NCBI GenBank assembly: GCA_016715765.1
Contig: JADJZJ010000010.1
Coordinates: forward strand, 57,251 to 121,250
Source: Opitutaceae bacterium
GTDB lineage: Bacteria > Verrucomicrobiota > Verrucomicrobiia > Opitutales > Opitutaceae
Direction of reading: 5' to 3'
DNA length: 64,000 bases
In this document: in pieces, positions 19,352-27,142 of the stretch
Layout: each line of letters starts with the position of its first letter
How positions within the stretch are numbered: the first letter of the stretch is position 1
The notes under the pieces: generated by a model
Database searches by the model: none
Told to the model about the DNA's origin: nothing
The model's input: the letters and a program-made list of their open reading frames with translations, nothing else
Translations under genes and position numbers: made by a program

Positions 19352-19436
19352 TGGTGCTCAGGACAGGACTCGAACCTGCACGCCTTACGGCACACGCCCC
19401 TCAAACGTGTGTGTCTACCAATTCCACCACCTGAGC
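19352..19436 (-). tRNA. tRNA-Leu (GAG)
   Basis: Reading the minus strand, a 7-bp acceptor stem GCTCAGG/CCTGAGC closes the molecule, with CCA encoded at 19354-19352. The D arm contains TTGGTAGAC. The anticodon loop TTGAGGG gives anticodon GAG for leucine. A long variable arm (GTGCCGTAAGGCGT region) and the T arm GGTTCGAGTCC complete the class II fold. Confidence 0.93.
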
Positions 19437-19510
19437 TTAGCAACTGCGGGAAGGCGGAATAAGAGAAATCCCCCGTGCGATGTAAAGCACCGAAATGCGG
19501 GGGAGCGGAG

Positions 19511-19679
19511 TTGGTGTTATGTTTTAGGTTTTGGGTGTCAGGTTACAGGCCGACCGAGCGCACATCAGGCTCGACTGTAGGAGCGGCTTTATGCCGCGAT
19601 GTTGCACACCCAATCGCGGCATAAAGCCGCTCCTACAGGTTCCAACCTAACACCTAAAACCCAAGTCCTAACACCTCCG
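19511..19679. repeat. Nested palindromic repeats (TAGGAGCGGC within GGTGTTA arms)
   Basis: The inner arms TGTAGGAGCGGCTTTATGCC and its exact inverse lie around a short loop (about 19576-19640). They are framed by a looser outer inverted repeat built on GGTGTTA, TTAGGTTTTGGGT and AGGTT. The whole sits between tRNA-Leu and the pyrD stop. The remainder of 19437-19684 shows no gene. Confidence 0.8.
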
Positions 19680-19684
19680 CCCCC

Positions 19685-20749
19685 TCACCCCCGCTGGCGG
19701 TCGGCCAGGGCACGGGCGAGGTCCGCGGGGAAAAACGGTCCGCGGTAGATGAGCCCCGTGTAGAGCTGGATCAGGGTCGCGCCGGCATCGAGCTTCTCCG
19801 CGGCGCTGGCGGCGTCCGTGATTCCTCCCACCCCGATGATCGGGAGCCGGCCATGCGTGGCCCGGGCGATGTAGTTGATGATCTCGGTCGAACGCCGGCG
19901 CAGCGGCGCGCCGCTGAGTCCGCCGGCTTCGCTGACCTGCGCGAAGAACCCCGGCCGGGCCAGGGTGGTGTTGGTGGCGATGATGCCATCGAGCGCAAAC
20001 TCCGCGATGACCCCCAGCACGGCATCGATCTGGTTGTAGGTCAGGTCGGGCGCGATTTTCAGGAGGAGCGGCTTGCGGGTCTTGCCGGGCTGGTCGGCGC
20101 GGGCGCGGTTGGCCGCGGACACCGCCCCGAGCAACTCGCGCAACCGGCCCTCGTCCTGCAGCCGGCGGAGGTCGGGGGTGTTGGGGCTGCTGACGTTCAG
20201 CACCAGGTAATCGGCGAAATCGGCCAGCCGGGCAAAGCTCCCAAGATAGTCCGTCACTGCCTGGTCAATCGGCGCCACCTTGGATTTGCCGAGATTGATG
20301 CCCAACGGGATGCGACGCCGTCCGGGGCCGGGCATCCGGGCGAGGCGGGAGGCCACCGAATCGGCACCCTCGTTGTTGAAACCCATGCGGTTGATGACGG
20401 CTTCCTGACGCGGGTAGCGGAAAACCCGCGGCCGGTCGTTGCCGGGCTGGCGGAGCATCGTGACGGTGCCGATCTCGACGTGGCCGAACCCCATCGCCGC
20501 CGCCGCCGGCCAGGCCTGGGCATTCTTGTCAAAACCCGCCGCCATTCCCACCACATTGGGAAAGCGCAGCCCCAGGCACTCCACGGGACGCCGGCTCGCA
20601 GCCGGCAGCCGGGTGAAAAACTCCAGCAACCGGCAGGCCGGGGTTACTTTGGCCAGCATGGCCATCGCATCCAGGCCCACCTCGTGGGCCAATTCGGACT
20701 CCAGCCGGAACAATACCGGGCGCAGCAACTTTTCGTAATAGGACCCCAT
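19685..20749 (-). CDS. pyrD: Dihydroorotate dehydrogenase (quinone), class 2
   Basis: 354 residues with the N-terminal helical extension typical of the membrane-associated class 2 enzyme (YYEKLLRPVLFRLESELAHE). FMN and substrate motifs are MAAGFDKNAQAWPAAAAMG, VIAEFALDGIIATNTT and IIGVGGITDA; the catalytic Ser lies in VLNVSSPNTPDLR. It oxidises dihydroorotate with quinone in the fourth step of the pathway served by pyrB and pyrC upstream. It is transcribed alone, divergent from the acidic-tailed gene. Confidence 0.95.
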   Translation of the reverse strand: MGSYYEKLLRPVLFRLESELAHEVGLDAMAMLAKVTPACRLLEFFTRLPAASRRPVECLGLRFPNVVGMAAGFDKNAQAWPAAAAMGFGHVEIGTVTMLRQPGNDRPRVFRYPRQEAVINRMGFNNEGADSVASRLARMPGPGRRRIPLGINLGKSKVAPIDQAVTDYLGSFARLADFADYLVLNVSSPNTPDLRRLQDEGRLRELLGAVSAANRARADQPGKTRKPLLLKIAPDLTYNQIDAVLGVIAEFALDGIIATNTTLARPGFFAQVSEAGGLSGAPLRRRSTEIINYIARATHGRLPIIGVGGITDAASAAEKLDAGATLIQLYTGLIYRGPFFPADLARALADRQRG

Positions 20750-20910
20750 GTTGCGACACTGAAACCGACCCGGGAAAAATCAAGTGCCGCGATGTCCAAA
20801 AGCCCGCGGCATCCCGGGTTGGCGCAGCAACGCAACCTTGTGACGCAGAACTGCTTTTTCTGCTTGTTTTTTAAAACTCCCCTCGCACGCTGCGCCACAA
20901 TTTACTGTCC

Positions 20911-21675
20911 ATGGCCAAAGCTACTTCCACACTCGATTGGTGCGTGATCCGACTCGGCGAAGACCACAATTGGTGGGTGCACGAAACCAGCGACCCCGTG
21001 CGCTGGGATGAGGACGGCCTCAGCATCGTCGACCCGCGCCAGGTCAACCACCTCATCGATCTGGTGGAGCCGCTGCGCGACTACGGTTTCGACCAGGACA
21101 TCTTCGAAGCCGCCTTCATCCCCTTCCGCATCGAGAAGGACCTGGGCAGCGGCAAGGTCCGCCTGAAACGGGTGAAGGATTCGCTCTTTGAATCCGACGA
21201 GAAGCTCTTCGCGCTGGCCGACACGCTCGACGAGGAGAACGGCCCCTACGCCGACCTGCTCGACCACCTCACCCGCTGCCGGGTGAAGATGCTCAACGAT
21301 CTCTTTGAATTCGAATCCAAGCTGACCGTTGACGAGGTCGAGGACGAGATCCGCGAGGACCAGAATGCCAGCTTCATCGAGGGCAAGGCCATCCACACCT
21401 TCGAGGAACTCAGCACGATCCTGGATTTCATGCCCGCCGGTTACGACACCGACGACGAGGCCCCCGCCAAGGAAGCCGACGCGGAAGACGAGGATCTCCC
21501 CGAACTCGATGAGGCCGAGGAGGAAAAGCTCAAGAACGACGAATCCCTCAAGTGGGATGACGACGAGGACGAGGAGAAGGACGAGGACGACAAGGACAAG
21601 GAAAAGGACGAAGACGAGGATGAGGACGACACCGATGAGGATGAGCGTCCCGCCAAGAAGTCGAAGAAGCACTGA
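20911..21675 (+). CDS. Conserved hypothetical protein with a highly acidic Asp/Glu/Lys tail
   Basis: 254 residues. The first 180 look folded (LDWCVIRLGEDHNWWVHE, RKDLG-like strands and helical LLDHLTRCRVKMLNDLFEFE). From about residue 185 the protein is almost only Asp, Glu and Lys, and it ends in a basic patch (KKSKKH). Such tails suggest interaction with basic partners or RNA-binding proteins. No family with known function was recognised. It is divergent from pyrD. Confidence 0.8.
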   Translation: MAKATSTLDWCVIRLGEDHNWWVHETSDPVRWDEDGLSIVDPRQVNHLIDLVEPLRDYGFDQDIFEAAFIPFRIEKDLGSGKVRLKRVKDSLFESDEKLFALADTLDEENGPYADLLDHLTRCRVKMLNDLFEFESKLTVDEVEDEIREDQNASFIEGKAIHTFEELSTILDFMPAGYDTDDEAPAKEADAEDEDLPELDEAEEEKLKNDESLKWDDDEDEEKDEDDKDKEKDEDEDEDDTDEDERPAKKSKKH

Positions 21676-21709
21676 GGGCTGGCCCGGGAGAAACCGGAGA
21701 CCGAGGATC

Positions 21710-21881
21710 GAAACCTGAGACCTGAAACCTGAGACCTGAATGGGTTGAGGGCGGTCTGAGTGGCGTTGCATCTAGGTCCACCGCTGCGTTCATCCACCAG
21801 GGGGCCACCTGTGCGCATCCCAAACAAAAATCCGCATTCCGGTTTCCGTTTTCAGGTTTCAGGTTTCAGGTCTCAGGTCTC
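21710..21881. repeat. Intergenic inverted repeat (AACCTGAGACCTGAA family)
   Basis: The left arm repeats AAACCTGAGACCTG at 21710-21740, and the right arm TTCAGGTTTCAGGTTTCAGG with GTCTCAGGTCTC at 21850-21881 is its inverse. The unit is also tandem within each arm. It fills the gap before the lipoprotein gene. Confidence 0.75.
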
Positions 21882-21944
21882 TTCTTCTCCTTCCTTTCCC
21901 CGCTGTTGCCTTTTCCGGGAGATTAAATCACCAAACCTCCCTGC

Positions 21945-22538
21945 ATGGCCCTCCCTATCCGCCTTAGCCGTTTCCTTTTGGCCGCACTGTCGCTTCTGGC
22001 ACTCAATGGCTGCGCCACCGATGCCGTGACCGGTGAAAACCCCCGGATCCCCACCACCACTTCCTCCGCGCAATTGCGCCCCGGGGATTCGTTGACCGTC
22101 GCCCTGCAGGGCATCCCCGATCCGAGTTCCCATCCCGTGCAGATCGATGAGCAGGGATTCATCAGCCTGCCCTACATCGGCAACATCAATGCCGCGGGCA
22201 CCACCACGAATGACCTCGCCCAGCGCATTCGCGAAACCTACATCTCGCGCAAATTCTACCACAGCCTCGAAGTCTCCGTGTCCGTGACCGAGCGTTATGT
22301 GTACGTCGGCGGTGAAATCACCCGGCCGGGCCGCATCATCTGGACCCCCGACCTCACGCTCACCAAGGCCATCCAGTCGGCCGGCGGCTTCACCCTCTAC
22401 GCCAAGGAAACCAAGGTCACGCTGGTGCGCGAGCGCCAGGCCTATGATGTGAACATCAAGCTCGCGCAGCGAAATCCGGCGCAGGACCTGCTTTTGATGC
22501 CGGGGGATTCGATCCAGGTCCCGCGCTCGCCGTTCTGA
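21945..22538 (+). CDS. Polysaccharide export (Wza/BexD-like) lipoprotein
   Basis: 197 residues. The signal peptide ends in a lipobox (LLALNGC, Cys near residue 24). Next comes a Poly_export domain (LRPGDSLTVALQGIP ... VQIDEQGFISLPYIGNINAAG) and one SLBB-like segment (RYVYVGGEITRPGRI ... LLLMPGDSIQVPRS). It is short compared with Wza, as in stand-alone export-domain proteins. It probably sits in the outer membrane periplasmic face in exopolysaccharide export, but no glycosyltransferases are adjacent. Confidence 0.85.
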   Translation: MALPIRLSRFLLAALSLLALNGCATDAVTGENPRIPTTTSSAQLRPGDSLTVALQGIPDPSSHPVQIDEQGFISLPYIGNINAAGTTTNDLAQRIRETYISRKFYHSLEVSVSVTERYVYVGGEITRPGRIIWTPDLTLTKAIQSAGGFTLYAKETKVTLVRERQAYDVNIKLAQRNPAQDLLLMPGDSIQVPRSPF

Positions 22539-22557
22539 CCCTTTACCGTCCCGTTGC

Positions 22558-24048
22558 ATGAGTGTGCCCAACCCCGCACCGCGCCTCCCCACCCTGACTG
22601 AGGCGCTGACCCCGGTGGTCTGCCTCTTTGTTTTCCTGGCCGCGGCTGTCATCGACCTTGACACCCTGCCGCCCATTCCCGGGCTCACCCCCTTCCTGCA
22701 GGCGTGCGCCTCCATCCCCTATTTCGGCGCGGTGCTGCACACCTCCATCCCGACGCAGCTGCCCTTGATCGGCGCCTCCGCCGTCGCCGCCCTCATGGCG
22801 CTGCGCCTCGGCTGGAAATGGCAGGCCATTGAAGTGAGCTTCATGGATGGGATCCGGCTCTCGCTGATCGCCTGCCTGATTCTGCTGCTGGTCGGCATGC
22901 TGATCGGCACCTGGATCGCCGCCGGAATCGTCCCGATGCTGATCGTCTATGGCCTGCAGCTGCTTTCACCCCATTACTTCCTTTTGGCCGCCTGCCTCAT
23001 CTGCTGTGTCGTCTCCCTTGCCACCGGCAGCTCCTGGACGACGGTTGGCACCATCGGCATCGCCTTGATCGGGATCGGCGCCGGGCTGGGCGTCCCCCTG
23101 CCCATGGTGGCCGGAGCCATCGTGTCCGGCGCCTATTTCGGCGACAAGATGTCCCCGCTCTCCGATACGACGAACCTGGCTCCGGCGGTTTCAGGCTCGG
23201 AGCTGTTCGAGCACATCCGCCACATGGCTTATACGACGGGACCGAGCCTGCTGCTGGCCCTCATCCTTTACTGGCTGCTGGGTCTGCGCTACGGCGGCAG
23301 CCACGCCTCCCTCGCCATGATCGAGGCCATCTCCACCGCCTTGAGCCGGCACTATGTCATCACTCCCTGGTTGCTGCTGGCCCCGGCCGTCGTGCTGCTG
23401 ATGGTGCTCTTCCGCGCCCCGGCCCTGCCGGCCATATTCGCCGGCGCGTTGCTCGGCGGCATCCTGGCCAGTGGCGTGCAGGGCAGCTCCTTCGCCAGCG
23501 TCCTCGAGGCGGCCTACAGCGGCTACAAGGCCACCACCGGCGTCGCGTCCGTTGATGAACTGCTGACGCGCGGCGGCATGAGCAGCATGTACGGAACCAT
23601 CGGGATCATCCTGTGCGCGATGTGCTTTGGCGGAGTCATGGAGAAGAGCGGCATGCTCGGCGTGATCGCCGGCGCGGTCCTGCGCCTGGCCCGGGGCACG
23701 GGCGGTCTCATCTCCGCGACCCTCGTCACCTGCCTGGGCGTCAACATCATCGCCCCCGACCAGTACCTCTCCATTGTCGTACCGGGACGCATGTATCGCG
23801 ATGCCTTCCGGCAGGCCGGCCTGCATCCGAAAAACCTGTCGCGCTGCCTGGAGGACGCCGGGACCATCACCTCCCCGCTCATCCCCTGGAACTCCTGCGG
23901 CGCGTACATGTTCGCCACCCTGGGCGTGTTTCCCTTCGCCTACCTGCCCTACGCGTTCTTCAACCTGATCAATCCGCTGGTCTCCGCGCTCTACGGCTGG
24001 ATGGGATGGACCATCACGCGACTGCGCGACGAGCGGAAAGACAGTTGA
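22558..24048 (+). CDS. nhaC: NhaC-family Na+/H+ antiporter
   Basis: 496 residues, about eleven membrane segments. The family pattern GAYFGDKMSPLSDTTNLAP is present near residue 200, as are TGSSWTTVGTIG and DAGTITSPLIPWNSCG. It exchanges sodium for protons at the inner membrane. It starts 19 nt after the export lipoprotein, so they may be cotranscribed, though no functional link is obvious. Confidence 0.9.
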   Translation: MSVPNPAPRLPTLTEALTPVVCLFVFLAAAVIDLDTLPPIPGLTPFLQACASIPYFGAVLHTSIPTQLPLIGASAVAALMALRLGWKWQAIEVSFMDGIRLSLIACLILLLVGMLIGTWIAAGIVPMLIVYGLQLLSPHYFLLAACLICCVVSLATGSSWTTVGTIGIALIGIGAGLGVPLPMVAGAIVSGAYFGDKMSPLSDTTNLAPAVSGSELFEHIRHMAYTTGPSLLLALILYWLLGLRYGGSHASLAMIEAISTALSRHYVITPWLLLAPAVVLLMVLFRAPALPAIFAGALLGGILASGVQGSSFASVLEAAYSGYKATTGVASVDELLTRGGMSSMYGTIGIILCAMCFGGVMEKSGMLGVIAGAVLRLARGTGGLISATLVTCLGVNIIAPDQYLSIVVPGRMYRDAFRQAGLHPKNLSRCLEDAGTITSPLIPWNSCGAYMFATLGVFPFAYLPYAFFNLINPLVSALYGWMGWTITRLRDERKDS

Positions 24049-24302
24049 ACCACGGATTACACGGATTGCACGGATCCGGCGGGGTGGCGTTACCCAAGGG
24101 CCACAAAAAGCACAAAAGGCGCAGAAGAATCCAAACCGAATTACAGGACGAAACGGAGGGAACGGAGACCAAGGCAAAACCTCTGCTATCCCTGTGTCCT
24201 CCTGTAAGATTGGATCGGTTCCTTATGTGCCGTTTGTGCCTCTTGTGGCCATTCAACCACGCTTCATCCGCCGGATCCGTGCAATCCGTGTAATCCGTGG
24301 TT
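24048..24302. repeat. Long perfect inverted repeat (ACCACGGAT family) with inner copies
   Basis: Arms of about 35 nt are perfect inverses: AACCACGGATTACACGGATT... at 24048 and ...AATCCGTGTAATCCGTGGTT ending 24302. Inside, GCCACAAAAAGCACAAAAGG faces CCGTTTGTGCCTCTTGTGGC. The stop of nhaC overlaps the left arm, and hemB ends just after the right arm, so the element may terminate both convergent transcripts. Confidence 0.85.
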
Positions 24303-24307
24303 AAAAA

Positions 24308-25321
24308 CTAACCCTGCAACACCCGCGCCATGTCCTTCGCGAAGTACGTGAGGATAAGGTCGGCGCCGGCGCGCTTGATCGCGAGGAGTGATTCGTGGCG
24401 GCAGCGGGCGAGGTCGAGCCAGCCCATTTTGGCCGCGGCATGGATCTGCGCGTACTCACCGGAAATCTGGTAGGCCACCACCGGGCGGTTCGTCGCATTG
24501 CGCACCTCGCGGATGATGTCGAGATAGAGGCCGGCGGGTTTCACCATCACCATGTCCGCCCCCTCGGCCACATCCAGCAGGACCTCCTCGATTGCCTCGA
24601 GGCGGTTCGCAGGATTCATCTGGTAGGTCGCCTTGCTCAGCAATTTCATCCCCGCGGCCTGCGCGCTGCCCACGGCGTCGCGGAAGGGACCGTAGTAGGC
24701 GGAATTGTATTTCGCCGAATAGGCCAGAATCCCCGTGTCGGTGTAGCCCGCGCCGTCGAGCGCCCGGCGGATCGCGCCGACGCGGCCGTCCATCATGTCG
24801 GAGGGCGCAACGAGATCCACGCCCGCCTCGGCCTGCAACAGGGCCATCTCGGCCAGGATCCCGACCGTGCGGTCGTTGGCCACGTTGTCCCGGGCCTCGT
24901 TGAGCACGCCGTCATGGCCGTGGCTCGTGTAGGGATCGAGGGCGACGTCGGTGATGACCGTCAGCTCCGGCACGGCGTTCTTCACCGCGCGCACGGCGCG
25001 CAGCACGAGGGTGTCGGGATTCAGGGCCTGGGTGCCCTCGTCATTCTTCAGTTTCGGGTCCAGCTTGGGGAAAAGCGCCACCGCCGGCACGCCGGCCCGG
25101 TGCAATTCGCGGCATTCCTTGACGAGGTCGCGGATGCAGAACCGGTTGACCCCGGGCATCGACGCGATCGGGTCCGGCTTGCCCTTGCCCTCGACCACGA
25201 ACAGCGGCGCGATGAAATCCGCGGGCCGCAGCACGGTCTCCTCGACCATGGCGCGCAGGCTGGCGGTACGGCGCAGGCGCCGCGGGCGGATGGGCAGAAC
25301 AAGCTTGAAGTCGGAGGCCAT
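24308..25321 (-). CDS. hemB: Delta-aminolevulinic acid dehydratase (porphobilinogen synthase)
   Basis: 337 residues from the ATG at 25321 (MASDFKLVL); an ATG at 25351 is also possible. The Schiff-base lysines are in LAYSAKYNSAYYGPF and MVKPAGLYLD. The metal loop reads DVALDPYTSHGHDG, with Asp/Ala where zinc enzymes have three cysteines, so it is the Mg-dependent type. It joins two aminolevulinates to form porphobilinogen. hemH lies 12 kb downstream but not in one operon. Confidence 0.94.
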   Translation of the reverse strand: MASDFKLVLPIRPRRLRRTASLRAMVEETVLRPADFIAPLFVVEGKGKPDPIASMPGVNRFCIRDLVKECRELHRAGVPAVALFPKLDPKLKNDEGTQALNPDTLVLRAVRAVKNAVPELTVITDVALDPYTSHGHDGVLNEARDNVANDRTVGILAEMALLQAEAGVDLVAPSDMMDGRVGAIRRALDGAGYTDTGILAYSAKYNSAYYGPFRDAVGSAQAAGMKLLSKATYQMNPANRLEAIEEVLLDVAEGADMVMVKPAGLYLDIIREVRNATNRPVVAYQISGEYAQIHAAAKMGWLDLARCRHESLLAIKRAGADLILTYFAKDMARVLQG

Positions 25322-25446
25322 AAGCGGTGAGTTTGAAAACTTAACCGCCATGCTGCTGACCGCCTCATGTTTTTGCAATCCCGCTCGCCGGACGACTACG
25401 TCCGGGCGAACGCCGGGCTGCGCCAGCGGGCCGGGCTGTACTGATT

Positions 25447-25530
25447 GTCGTTCTGAGGCGTAGCCGAAGAATCCAGTGCACGCCCCGCAGCGAGAGTCGT
25501 TCTGGATTCTTCGCTGGCGCTCAGCATGAC
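25447..25530. repeat. Intergenic inverted repeat (GTCGTTCTGAGG family)
   Basis: GTCGTTCTGAGGCGTAGCCG...AAGAATCCA faces TGGATTCTTCGCTGGCGCTCAGCATGAC. It lies between the divergent hemB and cysS genes. Upstream, 25352-25446 shows only short GC hairpins. Confidence 0.7.
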
Positions 25531-25622
25531 AGGCCGGGGGGATGTCCCCCCCTTTGACCGCGCCCTGCAAAAACCCTTTCCGCCCCGGCGGAAAACCTGT
25601 TAGCCCTCAATCTTCCGTTTTC

Positions 25623-26987
25623 ATGGCCATTCAGCTTTTCGATTCCCTCTCCCGCTCCCTGCAGCCGCTCCAGCCGTCGCAACCCGACGGCGTCTTCCGC
25701 TTTTATAATTGCGGCCCAACGGTCTACGCCCCCGCCCACATCGGCAATTTCCGCACCTTTGTCGTCAACGACGTCCTCCGCCGCCTGCTCGAACTCGAGT
25801 ACGGCAAGGACAAGGTGAAGCACGTCCGCAACCTGACCGACGTCGATGACCGCACCATCGGCCAGACCCAGAAGGAAAAGCGTCCGCTCGCCGAGATCAC
25901 CCAGAAGTGGACCGCCAAGTTCCACGCCGACTGCGACGCGCTCAACTGCCTGCGCCCGCACGTCGAACCCACCGCCACCGGGCACATCCGCGAGCAGGTG
26001 GACATGATCGAGTGCCTGATGCAGAAGGGCAACGCCTACCGCGCCGCCGACGGCTCGGTGTATTTCAAGATCACCTCGTTCCCCGGCTACGGCGCGCTTT
26101 CGCGCATCAAGGAGCGCGAACTCAAGGTCACCAACGCCGTCGCTGACGCCGACCACAAGGATTCCGTTTCCGACTTCGCCCTCTGGAAGGCCTACAAGCC
26201 CGAGGAGGACGGCGACGTGAAGTGGACCGGACCCGCCGGTGCGTCCGAGGGCCGCCCCGGCTGGCACATCGAGTGCTCCGCGATGATCAAGAAGCACCTC
26301 GGCGAGACCATTGATCTCCACACCGGCGGCGTGGACCTGCTTTTCCCGCACCACGAGAACGAGATCGCCCAGAGCCAGTGCTGCAACGGCACGACCTTTG
26401 CGAAGCACTGGTACCACAGCGAGCACCTGCTCGTGGACGGCACCACGATGAGCAAGAGCAAGGGCAACTACTACACCCTCTCCGACCTCACCGACAAGGG
26501 CTACAGCGCCATGGCCGTCCGCTACGCCCTGCTCTCCGGCCATCCGCGCAAGCAGCTCAACTTCACCCTCGACTCGCTGCACGCCGCCGAGAGCGCGCTG
26601 AAGCATCTGCGCGCTTTCCATGCCGCCCTGCCGGCGTCCGGCGGCGACGAAGCGGTGTTCGCTCCCGTGTTCGCCGCGCTGCACGACGACCTGAACATTC
26701 CCGGCGCCCTCGGCGCCCTCTTCACCCTCGTCAATCGCGGACCGGCGAACGTCAGCCGGTCAGCCCTCGACCGCGTCCTCTTCGTCCTCGGCCTCAAGCT
26801 CGACGAACCGGCCGCACCCAAGGCCGACATCCCCGCCGCCATCGCCGACCTCGCCGCCAAACGCTGGGCCGCGAAGCAGGCCAAGGACTTCGCTACCGCC
26901 GACGCGCTGCGCAAGGACCTCACCGCCGCCGGCTGGTCCATGCTCGACCGCAAGGACGGCTACTCCCTCGAACCGATGAAGAAGTAG
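25623..26987 (+). CDS. cysS: Cysteinyl-tRNA synthetase
   Basis: 454 residues from the ATG at 25623; the earlier start at 25542 lies in repeat-like sequence. The zinc/HIGH region is CGPTVYAPAHIGN, further zinc ligands are in WHIECSAM and FPHHENEIAQSQC, and the KMSKS loop is TTMSKSKGN. It charges tRNA-Cys. It is followed by thrS after a repeat-filled gap. Confidence 0.95.
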   Translation: MAIQLFDSLSRSLQPLQPSQPDGVFRFYNCGPTVYAPAHIGNFRTFVVNDVLRRLLELEYGKDKVKHVRNLTDVDDRTIGQTQKEKRPLAEITQKWTAKFHADCDALNCLRPHVEPTATGHIREQVDMIECLMQKGNAYRAADGSVYFKITSFPGYGALSRIKERELKVTNAVADADHKDSVSDFALWKAYKPEEDGDVKWTGPAGASEGRPGWHIECSAMIKKHLGETIDLHTGGVDLLFPHHENEIAQSQCCNGTTFAKHWYHSEHLLVDGTTMSKSKGNYYTLSDLTDKGYSAMAVRYALLSGHPRKQLNFTLDSLHAAESALKHLRAFHAALPASGGDEAVFAPVFAALHDDLNIPGALGALFTLVNRGPANVSRSALDRVLFVLGLKLDEPAAPKADIPAAIADLAAKRWAAKQAKDFATADALRKDLTAAGWSMLDRKDGYSLEPMKK

Positions 26988-27131
26988 CGAGTAGTGGGTA
27001 GCGAGTAGCGAGCATACCGAACTGACCAGACAACCAACCAACTCCCGCCGCTCGCCCTCTCCCCGCAACCTTCACCATCCGCCCGCCACCCTACTCGCTA
27101 CTCGCTACTCACTACCCGCTACTCGCTACTC
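26985..27131. repeat. Intergenic inverted repeat (TAGCGAGTAG family)
   Basis: Tandem TAGCGAGTAG-like words at 26985-27013 face CTACTCGCTA words at 27091-27131. The cysS stop codon lies inside the left arm. The same family recurs at 61746-61857. Confidence 0.8.
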
Positions 27132-27142
27132 CCCTTCCCGCC

